A DNA stretch of 64,000 nt from Alistipes sp. An66 (GTDB lineage Bacteria; Bacteroidota; Bacteroidia; Bacteroidales; Rikenellaceae), in the NCBI RefSeq assembly GCF_002161445.1, contig NZ_NFHT01000005.1:62001-126000 (forward strand), written 5' to 3'. The notes under the pieces are model-generated. The model did not search any database. It was not told the DNA's origin and saw only the letters and a list, made by a program, of their open reading frames with translations. The translations under genes were made by a program, and so were the position numbers. This document shows positions 16,841 to 23,669 of the stretch, piece after piece. The number at the start of each line of letters is the position of its first letter. The first letter of the stretch is position 1.

Positions 16841-18904
16841 ATGACCAATGACGACATTTTAAAAGAATGGCTCTTTTATAGTTTAATAGAGGGTAGAACT
16901 GGTGTTCTCGATTATTTATTTGGGGGAGGCTATTTATCTGATATAGGGAGACGTTTGTTTGATTTTCACCCTCATATATATGAATACCCTAAAATTTCTC
17001 TTGACAAACAGAATCAAGCAAGGAAATTCTATAATCTTAATGAAAATGAGGTTATTTATTATGTGGCATACCGAGATGTTAGACTTGAATGCAAAAAATT
17101 GAAGTATGTATACTTCGTAATTAGTACACATTATATTTGTTTTAGTACAAATGATGGTCGTCATTTAAGAGTGCGATGGGAAGACATTGATATAGTATGG
17201 TCAGGAAGGATACAATTAGTTGATGGAAATACTTTTTGGATCCCATTAGCAACAATAGCGCGCTATGATGATGATCACGATATATCTAATAGTTTTATAG
17301 AGAATTTAAACGAGCTTGTTGAGGTAATTAAAGAGAATTCGGACGAGCAGAAGATGCAATATCTTCAAACAATACGAGATATTAAAAGCATCGAACAAAT
17401 GCAGTCAGTCTATAAACAATATGAGAAGATACTCTCCAATCTCCCCAACGAAGAAATAAAAGAACTCTATCTTGAAGCAATAATAAAAAGGTGCTTCGAT
17501 TTTTACGAAACAGAAAAAAATACTTCCGGCCATAATTCTTCAACATCAAAGGAACTCGGCGAATACGCAATGAATATGTGCGAAACGTATTTGCAACGAT
17601 ATTCGGAAGGGGCGCATATTGCAGAGATTTATTTTCTCAAAGGCATGTTGCTCGGAGAGAAGTCCGACGTATACGATAAATACGAAAGTCTTCGCTGTAT
17701 ACGCGCCAGCATGAATCATACGGAGAAGAGTAAAATCGATCATAGATTACGCAATGAGCTGAAAAATAAAGCATTGTCTTTTGCCGATAGCTTTCTTTCG
17801 ATGCCTTCGAAAAAACGCCAGTTCCTTGTGATTGACGATTCATTGTCTTATTTGGAGTCCAATGCAATAATCGTATTACCTCAAGAGCTGCCGGAGACCA
17901 TTCATTTCCCGATGGGACATCCTCAGGAACATGTTCTATACATCAAGCATCCATTTATAGATGATTACTATATTCCCTATGAGACGAGTGAATTCGAATT
18001 GTTCAAGGACAAGATGGACGAATTGCGTCGGGTATTGCAGGCAATGGGAGCTACGCGCATAACCATTTCGGACACCAAAAATCTTGAGAACTCTACAAAC
18101 CGAAAGTCTCATACAAATATAGACACCAACATTAATGCAAAAATCAACTCGTTGAAAGGGAATGCCGACTTGACACGAGATGAGTCAAGCTACGAATCTC
18201 TGCTGAACGAGTATGGTACGGAGTCTACCTATGGGCCGACAAAAAAACCTTATATTCCTGATGGCTTGGTGTGGTATCCAAATGAGTCGAGTTGGCAACG
18301 ACTTTTTGATGAACGCAAAGATGGACTTTTGCACCATAAACTTAGAATCTCAAGCAAGAGTTCATCTTCACTAACAAAGATACAGGAGCAAAAACTCAAG
18401 GCCGACTTTAAGGCATTGATTCTTCATATCGACGCATCGTTGGAGCATGAAGCCACAGAAACTTTTGAACAAAATGCTTCCGCTACCTGGGAACTGGAAA
18501 TCGACTTTGCACCTTTGGAACAATTGATCGACGATTCGGGCAACGAGGAAAAACCGAGTGTGACAACGATACCGGAAAACACACCTTCAAACAACAACTG
18601 CGAAACAGCCGATGAAGCAGCATATCTGGAAGAGGTAAGATTCTGTCTGGAGGACGATGGACAAATCGATGAAAAGGAGCGTCGCATGTTGGAGCGCATC
18701 CGAATCAAATACAACATCGATAAGTCTCGGGCCGAAGAGTTGGAAAAAAACTTGATACAAGGAACGGCAAAAATAGGAAGTGGAGAACAATTGTCAAGAG
18801 TATCTGGCAGACAAAAACTGACAAAAAAAGCTAATGCTTTATTGGAAAATGTCGCTAACCAATTGGAGAAACACATAAAAAAGCAGAAGAGTAAAAACAA
18901 ATAA
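16841..18904 (+). CDS. Large cargo protein with TerB-like C-terminal domain
   Basis: A 687 aa protein of markedly lower GC than the flanking chromosome. Residues ~60-160 form a beta-rich, PH-like module (YVYFVISTHYICFSTNDGRH, RVRWEDID). Residues ~165-350 are helical and TPR-like. About 430-460 is a Asn/Thr-rich linker. The region ~600-645 (LEEVRFCLEDDGQIDEKERR) has the acidic turn and helix pattern of TerB-like domains, and a Lys-rich coiled tail follows. There is no membrane segment. It is the first gene of a tight plus-strand set with a DUF1232 protein, three small proteins and a Sel1 protein. TerB and DUF1232 proteins are known in stress and phage-response systems of the ter type, but the function here is unknown and the TerB assignment is tentative. 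Confidence 0.7.
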   Translation: MTNDDILKEWLFYSLIEGRTGVLDYLFGGGYLSDIGRRLFDFHPHIYEYPKISLDKQNQARKFYNLNENEVIYYVAYRDVRLECKKLKYVYFVISTHYICFSTNDGRHLRVRWEDIDIVWSGRIQLVDGNTFWIPLATIARYDDDHDISNSFIENLNELVEVIKENSDEQKMQYLQTIRDIKSIEQMQSVYKQYEKILSNLPNEEIKELYLEAIIKRCFDFYETEKNTSGHNSSTSKELGEYAMNMCETYLQRYSEGAHIAEIYFLKGMLLGEKSDVYDKYESLRCIRASMNHTEKSKIDHRLRNELKNKALSFADSFLSMPSKKRQFLVIDDSLSYLESNAIIVLPQELPETIHFPMGHPQEHVLYIKHPFIDDYYIPYETSEFELFKDKMDELRRVLQAMGATRITISDTKNLENSTNRKSHTNIDTNINAKINSLKGNADLTRDESSYESLLNEYGTESTYGPTKKPYIPDGLVWYPNESSWQRLFDERKDGLLHHKLRISSKSSSSLTKIQEQKLKADFKALILHIDASLEHEATETFEQNASATWELEIDFAPLEQLIDDSGNEEKPSVTTIPENTPSNNNCETADEAAYLEEVRFCLEDDGQIDEKERRMLERIRIKYNIDKSRAEELEKNLIQGTAKIGSGEQLSRVSGRQKLTKKANALLENVANQLEKHIKKQKSKNK

Positions 18905-18913
18905 TAATTAAAG

Positions 18914-19221
18914 ATGAATAATCAAGTAGGAGAAAAATCGACTGGAAGCGGATGGGCATGGGCATGGATGGTACTGGCGATATTGTACAGTTTATCCCCC
19001 ATCGATATAGCGCCCGATGTTTTACCAATTGCCGGTTGGGCCGACGACATATTGGTGCTGGGAACCTCGGCTTTGAATCTATTGCAGACTTATACGCAGA
19101 ATCCAATGCGACTTTGTCTGCCATACTGAAGGTACTGAAATATATCCTTCTTTTCGGAGGGATAGTAATAGTGATGATTCTGGTGCTCATCGCTTTATTG
19201 GTTTACAAGGTAGTTGCGTAA
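18914..19221 (+). pseudogene. DUF1232 (YkvA-like) membrane protein, frameshifted
   Basis: Frame one starts at ATG 18914 and carries the DUF1232 signature LYSLSPIDIAPDVLPIAGWA then DDILVLG, but stops at 19129. The overlapping next frame continues with NATLSAILKVLKYILLFGGI and then a second hydrophobic helix ending at 19221. Joining the two near 19095-19110 gives a ~102 aa protein with two or three membrane segments, the expected shape for the family. So either a one-base indel has broken the gene, or the sequence has an error, or frameshifting occurs. It lies 9 bases after the TerB-like gene. Confidence 0.65.
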
Positions 19222-19242
19222 TAACTATAAATCCACAAAACT

Positions 19243-19416
19243 ATGGAAAATGAATTGTTACCTAAAGAGGTAAATTCAGAAAATGTAATCAAAACTGTAG
19301 GGAACGAAGCATTAAAAAAACTAACCGGTGTCGGCGAAAAATTAGGCGATAATATATGTAAAGCTATCGACTGGTTGGTAGATAGTATGATTCCCAATAA
19401 AAATTCCAGGCCATGA
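19243..19416 (+). CDS. Small acidic hypothetical protein, 57 aa
   Basis: ATG 19243 opens a 57-residue frame (MENELLPKEVNSENVIKTVG, later LTGVGEKLGDN and AIDWLVDSMIP). It looks helical and amphipathic, with no membrane segment. The TGA overlaps the ATG of the next gene in an ATGA, which argues for real translation. It belongs to the AT-rich TerB-like/Sel1 gene set. Function unknown. Confidence 0.55.
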   Translation: MENELLPKEVNSENVIKTVGNEALKKLTGVGEKLGDNICKAIDWLVDSMIPNKNSRP

Positions 19417-19541
19417 ATGACATTGTAAAAGGTGTGATGAAGGTTGCAACTGCAATCATTCTTATTATTGCCGGTAAGAAGACCCTGGATTCTGCAAAAA
19501 AAGACTTCAATAATGCAAAAACAAATCAGTCGAATAATTAA
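19413..19541 (+). CDS. Small single-pass membrane protein, 42 aa
   Basis: It starts in an ATGA overlap with the preceding stop and encodes 42 residues. One hydrophobic helix (MKVATAIILIIAGKK) is followed by a polar Asn/Lys-rich tail. Size, overlap with its neighbour and position suggest a co-translated small membrane component of the same operon. Function unknown. Confidence 0.5.
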   Translation: MNDIVKGVMKVATAIILIIAGKKTLDSAKKDFNNAKTNQSNN

Positions 19542-19557
19542 CTTAAATAATTGAGCT

Positions 19558-19776
19558 ATGGCACTGTTCAAAGTTACGGTAAAGCGAAGCGCCAATGTAG
19601 GCGGCATTCGCTTGGAAAAAGGAATGAGCGTCGAGATCCCGACGACGGGGTACAACCCGCTGACCTCGAATGGCGGCAATGATGTCGCCGCGGCATTTAT
19701 GCGTATTTATGGACTCGATCTGAAACGGGCCGGAGCCTGTCATATGGGTTATCTCGATGTGACAAGGATCGGGTAG
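19558..19776 (+). CDS. DUF6140-like small protein
   Basis: A 72 aa protein, MALFKVTVKRSANVGGIRLE onward, with an IRLEKGMSVEI turn, a NPLTSNGGNDVAAAFMRIYG segment and a C-terminal YLDVTRIG. It looks like a small beta-barrel or SH3-like fold. I associate the pattern with DUF6140 from Bacteroidetes accessory regions, with limited certainty. Base composition returns towards chromosomal values. It lies 16 bases after the small membrane protein and before the Sel1 gene. Confidence 0.65.
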   Translation: MALFKVTVKRSANVGGIRLEKGMSVEIPTTGYNPLTSNGGNDVAAAFMRIYGLDLKRAGACHMGYLDVTRIG

Positions 19777-19843
19777 GATGCAACTTCGGAGCCGCCTTGG
19801 GCTACCCCACCAGCCGTACCCGGGGCGTTTCTTTAATATCTGC

Positions 19844-20833
19844 ATGATGGAAAACCAATTCGAATTGTTGAAACAACGTGCCGAACAGGGTGATGCAGCC
19901 GCCCAATGGGATTTGGCGCTGTACTATTGCGAGCATCCCGACGAGGGGAGACCCTACGACTGGATTGATTGGGCTCGTAAGGCGGCAGAGCAGGGGCTTT
20001 CCGAAGCAGAAGTTTGTGTGGGCAATTTTTGCGAGGAACATCTCGATGAACCGCAGGCTGTGATATGGTACAAACGCGCTGCGGAGCATGGGTATACGCT
20101 GGGAGACTATTATCTCGGGCTCTGTTACAAAGAGGGGCGAGGCGGGTTGCCTCTCGATTTGAAGCAGGCCGAGCGGTGTTTTCTCCGTGCGAGCAATTAT
20201 GTCGAAGCAGCGTATGAATACTACGAATGCTATCGGATACGAACAGGCAATGATGATGAGACCGAAGAGGAATCGGAGCAGGCAATTCGCCTATTGGCGC
20301 AAAGTGCCAATGGCGGCTATGCGCCGGCACAATATACATTGGGAAGGCTATATGAATCGTTCAATGACTATGAAGAGGCCCGGACCTACCTGGAAGCTGC
20401 TGCCAAACAGGGGTATGCTGCAGCGGTTGAATATCTGTGTGCTGTATATGCACAACAATGCATGGATGCCGGCGATTTCAAAACAGCGCTCAAGTATTTG
20501 AAAAAGGGAATTAAAAAAGATGTAATAGGAATTTGTACCTATATGTGCGGCGATTTTTGGGAACATAATTACGGGGACCTGTTGCCATGGGATGACAATC
20601 GCCCTAACCGCTCGCCTCGAATCGCTATCGCAACACGCTGGTATTCATGCAGCTGCATCCGCGGATATGAACCGGCCCTGCAACAAGTGAAACGGTGCTT
20701 TTTGATTGAAAACCAGGTTGAGCCGACAACAGAGCATATTGCGGCAGTCGGAAGTTCGCTTAAAAATGGAAGCCTGCTCCTAATATACAAAAGTATCAGA
20801 ACGATATACTACGACGGGCACCCCGACTGGTAA
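19844..20833 (+). CDS. Sel1-like repeat protein
   Basis: The start is taken at ATG 19844 (329 aa); upstream in-frame codons to 19778 do not resemble a signal peptide. Several Sel1/TPR-like units of ~36 residues are visible: AAAQWDLALYYCEHPDEGRP, WYKRAAEHGYTLGDYYLGLC, APAQYTLGRLYESFNDYEEA and AAAVEYLCAVYAQQCMDAGD. Such helical solenoids are protein-interaction scaffolds. No signal peptide is seen, so it is probably cytoplasmic. It is the last protein gene of the TerB-like set and ends 55 bases before the retron ncRNA. No promoter or clear terminator is seen between, so read-through into the retron is possible. Confidence 0.85.
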   Translation: MMENQFELLKQRAEQGDAAAQWDLALYYCEHPDEGRPYDWIDWARKAAEQGLSEAEVCVGNFCEEHLDEPQAVIWYKRAAEHGYTLGDYYLGLCYKEGRGGLPLDLKQAERCFLRASNYVEAAYEYYECYRIRTGNDDETEEESEQAIRLLAQSANGGYAPAQYTLGRLYESFNDYEEARTYLEAAAKQGYAAAVEYLCAVYAQQCMDAGDFKTALKYLKKGIKKDVIGICTYMCGDFWEHNYGDLLPWDDNRPNRSPRIAIATRWYSCSCIRGYEPALQQVKRCFLIENQVEPTTEHIAAVGSSLKNGSLLLIYKSIRTIYYDGHPDW

Positions 20834-20888
20834 ATAACCCGCCGAACTACTGACACCCTGCCTGTAGGGATAACAAAAATTTAAACCG

Positions 20889-21141
20889 TTCCTTGAAAAT
20901 CCGATCCGACACTTTGCAACCTGTCTGCTGTATCCGGCAGACTTCGTTCCGACTTTGGTCGGAACGCCGCCAAAGTCTGTTTTTGCGGCTGTGCCCATGC
21001 ACGCCCTCGGTCGTCATGCACTACGGACATCATCTCCGGCTTTGCCGTCCATGATGCAAAGTGCACTCCTTCCCTCGTGCGCACCTGGCCGCAGCCTTTA
21101 CCTCTGACACACACGAAAGGCGGATCGGATTTTTCAAGGGA
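20889..21141 (+). ncRNA. Retron msr-msd non-coding RNA
   Basis: The ends form a long inverted repeat: a1 CCTTGAAAATCCGATCCG (20891-20908) pairs with a2 CGGATCGGATTTTTCAAGG (21121-21139) with one bulge. The msr has two hairpins: GTCTGC/GCAGAC (20923/20937) and GTTCCGAC/GTCGGAAC (20946/20958) with a TTTG loop. The msd is a long hairpin with nested stems TGCGGC/GCCGCA (20984/21088), GTGC/GCAC (20991/21081), GCACG/CGTGC (20999/21076), TGCACT/AGTGCA (21017/21060), CATCAT/ATGATG (21028/21051) and CGGC/GCCG closing a TTT loop. This order, directly before an RT gene, defines a retron. The branching guanosine and exact msDNA ends cannot be fixed by eye. Confidence 0.85.
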
Positions 21142-21157
21142 CTTTTTATCATTCACC

Positions 21158-22228
21158 ATGGCTCGCCTACGAGTATCAGCCGAAGAGTGGCCGAAAATAA
21201 ATGATCTGCCCGATTTTTTCGAGATCCTGCACACTTGCGGTTATTTAAATGATTGCTGGGCCATGACCGATCGACCGGAACGGACCGTCCGACACTTTCT
21301 GCCCGCACGTGTCCGTGCAGCTTCCTATGTGGAGTTCACCATCCCCAAGAAGACCGGCGGCACCCGGTTGATCTGCGCGCCAGTCCAACCGCTGAAAGCA
21401 GTACAACGGGCTCTTGGGACGATGTTGCAGACACTCTTCCAGCCCTCGGATGCAGCCATGGGATTCGTGACGGACCGAAGCGTCGCGACCAATGCCCGCT
21501 GTCACTTGCACCAGAACTGTGTACTCAACCTCGATCTGGAAAACTTCTTCCCGAGCATCACGAAAGCAAGGGTTCGCCGCGCACTGGAGCGGGAACTCGC
21601 CGACCGGATTCCTTCGTCCGAGGTTCGCAGCCTGATTTGCAGTCTCTGCACCATACCGAACCAGTCCGGGATCGAGGTGCTGCCGCAGGGAGCTCCGACC
21701 TCTCCGGTATTGTCGAATATCGTCTTGAAGGGTTTGGACCGACGGTTGGCGGCATTTGCAGGGGCACACGGATACAATTATACGCGCTATGCCGATGACA
21801 TTACCTTCAGCCACGACCGTCCCATACGCCGTTTCTCCCCGTTCTTTATGGAGCGGGTTCGCACGATCATCGAAGAGTACGGCCTGAAGATCAACGACCG
21901 CAAGACGAAAGTAAGCGTCAAGGGCGAACGATTGGAGGTCACTGGACTGACTGTCGGCGAAAAAGTAAACGTCCCGAAGAACTACATCAAGCGGTTACGC
22001 ACGCTGCTTCACTTGTGGGAGCACTACGGGTACGAACAGGCCCGGTTAATTTACAGTCGCGACTTCAGCCAGGGAACCGGCAAAAGTCTGAAAACGGTCA
22101 TCTACGGTAAAATCAACTACCTCGCCATGGTCAAGGGGCGGGAGGATCCGACTGTCGTCGGTTATCGCAACCGATTCAGACGGCTGGTTCGGATAGCGAA
22201 AGCCGAAGAACGAACAAGCATTTCATAA
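21158..22228 (+). CDS. Retron reverse transcriptase
   Basis: A 356 aa RT. The start is ATG 21158, 17 bases after a2; a longer frame from 21077 would run through the ncRNA and is rejected. RT motifs in order: FTIPKKTGGTR (60-70), the retron-specific NAxxH box NARCH (112-116), motif A NLDLENFFPSI with catalytic Asp126, PQGAPTSPVLSN (176-187), catalytic YADD (211-214), and the retron VTG motif at 261-263 followed by a basic RNA-binding thumb (NVPKNYIKRLRTLLHLWEHY). There is no maturase X or HNH domain, which rules out a group II intron protein. It would copy the adjacent msd into msDNA. The PLD-like gene follows 9 bases later and is presumably the effector. Confidence 0.93.
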   Translation: MARLRVSAEEWPKINDLPDFFEILHTCGYLNDCWAMTDRPERTVRHFLPARVRAASYVEFTIPKKTGGTRLICAPVQPLKAVQRALGTMLQTLFQPSDAAMGFVTDRSVATNARCHLHQNCVLNLDLENFFPSITKARVRRALERELADRIPSSEVRSLICSLCTIPNQSGIEVLPQGAPTSPVLSNIVLKGLDRRLAAFAGAHGYNYTRYADDITFSHDRPIRRFSPFFMERVRTIIEEYGLKINDRKTKVSVKGERLEVTGLTVGEKVNVPKNYIKRLRTLLHLWEHYGYEQARLIYSRDFSQGTGKSLKTVIYGKINYLAMVKGREDPTVVGYRNRFRRLVRIAKAEERTSIS

Positions 22229-22237
22229 GAGTTCTCC

Positions 22238-22753
22238 ATGATCCGTTACATTCAAGATGAAGCCCACTATGCCGAAGTGGTCGAACGCATCCGCAGTGTC
22301 CGACAATGCCTCTGGATAGGTACGGCCGACATCAAAGACCTATATGTGAAAGAAGGTTTGACATCGGTTCCTCTACTGAAAGTATTGGAAAGTCAGATTC
22401 GCCAGAGAGTCGAGGTGCGCTTGCTTCATGCCAAAGAGCCCGGTCGGAATTTTGCCGACGATTTCGACAAATACCCGCTGCTGTGGAGCCGATTGGAGCG
22501 GAAGCTGTGTCCGCGCGTCCATTTCAAGATATTGATCTTTGACTGTGAAGTGGCTTATATCGGTTCGGCCAATCTGACCGGAGCCGGACTTGGCATGAAA
22601 GGCTCGACAACCCGTAATTTCGAAGCGGGGATCCTGACCGACGTCCCTGCGCTGGTTGATGCTGCCGCAGACCAGTTTGATGCCGTATGGCACGGCCTCC
22701 ACTGCAGCAAATGCCGACGAAAAGGTTTTTGCAGCGACAGGATTCGGAACTAA
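22238..22753 (+). CDS. PLD-family nuclease-like protein, putative retron effector
   Basis: A 171 aa protein with a single phospholipase D HKD motif: HFKILIFD gives His95, Lys97 and Asp102, followed by GSANLTGAG (109-117) and Asn127/Glu129. Single-HKD proteins of this size usually dimerise to form one active site and act as nucleases (Nuc/BfiI type) or phospholipid enzymes. There is no signal peptide or membrane helix, so a cytoplasmic nuclease is more likely. The tail has a CSKCRRKGFC cluster that might bind metal. It starts 9 bases after the RT stop, so it is almost certainly co-transcribed with the retron. Retrons work as toxin-antitoxin-like phage defence with such neighbours as effectors. 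I do not recall a PLD effector among described types. Confidence 0.88.
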   Translation: MIRYIQDEAHYAEVVERIRSVRQCLWIGTADIKDLYVKEGLTSVPLLKVLESQIRQRVEVRLLHAKEPGRNFADDFDKYPLLWSRLERKLCPRVHFKILIFDCEVAYIGSANLTGAGLGMKGSTTRNFEAGILTDVPALVDAAADQFDAVWHGLHCSKCRRKGFCSDRIRN

Positions 22754-23058
22754 CAGGATATTGTCCACATATTAAAGTGCATCATATAATGTATTGATGC
22801 CAGGTTGCCTTGATTAGAAAAGGGCCAGCGCCTTTGTGATTTGGAAATGGAGGATGATACGAGATAAAGATCGTGTACACCTTGGGGCAGAATTCCAAGG
22901 TGTAAATCTCCCAAACTATTGGCATTGACAGATGGTGCGCAATATCTGCCTCATGTCTACGATCCTGTCAAGCAACAGTTTTGTCTTTATTATGGTTCTG
23001 TATGAGAATGAACCTTTGACAAGATGATTGCTGACACCATTGTCCAGAGAGCCTCGGA
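22754..23058. other. Gene-free region with a perfect inverted repeat
   Basis: TACACCTTGG (22876-22885) and CCAAGGTGTA (22895-22904) form a perfect 10 bp inverted repeat with a 9-base spacer. The right arm runs on into AAATCTC, echoing GGTGTAAATCTC of the element end at 23500. It may be a terminator-like hairpin after the retron or a recombinase/regulator site. The remaining bases look like decayed DNA leading into the truncated HAD gene. Confidence 0.45.
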
Positions 23059-23325
23059 GTGGTTGCCGACATAACCCCGTTTTACATGTACGGCGCCTAT
23101 CACACTTCTCCGCAGGAAGAACCGTTTATGGGGTTCACACCGGGTTGCCGGGGGCTTGAGATTGCCGAGTGGCTGACCCGACATGCCGAGCCGGATGCAT
23201 CTTATGTCATTTTGGATGATGAGGAGGATTTCCTGCAGCGGCAGGCATCCCGGCTGGTCCGAATAAATCCGGAAACAGGCCTAACGCCGGTAGATGCCCG
23301 AAAAGCGATGGTCGTATTAAAATAG
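23059..23325 (+). pseudogene. HAD-domain protein, C-terminal fragment
   Basis: The 88 residues contain PFMGFTPGCRGLEIAEWLTR, YVILDDEEDF and LVRINPETGLTPVDARKAM, which match the C-terminal half of HAD-like proteins of the 'Swiss army knife RNA repair' type (DD motif and PETGLT end). The N-terminal half with the nucleophile DxD motif is missing. Upstream in-frame codons reach a TGA within ~30 bases, so the gene is 5'-truncated. It sits near the tRNA-proximal end of the element, a usual place for decayed cargo. Confidence 0.6.
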
Positions 23326-23377
23326 CTCAAAATGATTTCCTCTGATATGAACTTTCCGCACTACCACCTAAATAAAG

Positions 23378-23427
23378 ATCGATCGCTATTTTATCCAATT
23401 TGTTCAGAGAGCAAAATAGCGATCGAT
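23378..23427. repeat. 15 bp perfect inverted repeat
   Basis: ATCGATCGCTATTTT (23378-23392) and AAAATAGCGATCGAT (23413-23427) are separated by 20 bases. It could be a terminator for the HAD fragment or part of the element end. The GC-rich core flanked by T/A runs would form a stable hairpin on either strand. Confidence 0.6.
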
Positions 23428-23493
23428 TGTTGTGTCTGAATTTTGATTGTAAACTTGAGAAAATAAATTAAAGTTTCACGATTTAAGACATAA

Positions 23494-23537
23494 AAATTGG
23501 GTGTAAATCTCGTAACTACTTGATTTACACCTAATTT
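23494..23537. repeat. Inverted repeat with GGGTGTAAAT arm motifs at the element right end
   Basis: AAATTGGGTGTAAATC (23494-23509) and GATTTACACCTAATTT (23522-23537) pair at 15 of 16 positions around a 12-base spacer, directly beside the att-like repeat. The same TTGGGTGTAAA motif is tandemly repeated at the left end (13642-13676), which suggests integrase or excisionase binding sites. Confidence 0.6.
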
Positions 23538-23539
23538 TA

Positions 23540-23556
23540 GCGGTGCGTAGGGGACT
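23540..23556. repeat. att-like direct repeat, right copy in tRNA-Asp
   Basis: The 17 bases GCGGTGCGTAGGGGACT repeat 13512-13528 exactly and cover the 3' end (acceptor stem and part of the T arm) of tRNA-Asp. tRNA 3' ends are the classic attachment sites of tyrosine integrases, and the insertion leaves the tRNA intact. Confidence 0.8.
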
Positions 23557-23614
23557 CGAACCCCTGACCCCGTGCGTGACAGGCACGTATTCTAACCAGC
23601 TGAACTAACGCACC
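23541..23614 (-). tRNA. tRNA-Asp (GTC)
   Basis: The minus strand folds as a 74-base tRNA with acceptor stem GGTGCGT/ACGCACC, anticodon loop CTGTCAC (anticodon GTC), T arm GGGGTTCGAGTCCCC and discriminator G, as expected for Asp. CCA is not encoded. Its 3' end is the attachment site of the element to the left. Confidence 0.95.
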
Positions 23615-23669
23615 GTTTTCTGGTATTGCGAGTGCAAAGATAGTGCAATTTTTTGAATTGACAAGCGTT

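Noticed and set aside
21077..21157. Earlier GTG start for the reverse transcriptase
   Set aside because: It would place the start inside the msd/a2 part of the ncRNA; ATG 21158 follows the a2 repeat directly.
21158..22228. Group II intron or DGR reverse transcriptase
   Set aside because: There is no X/HNH domain, no template repeat/variable repeat pair and no intron folding; a1/a2 repeats and NAxxH/VTG motifs point to a retron.
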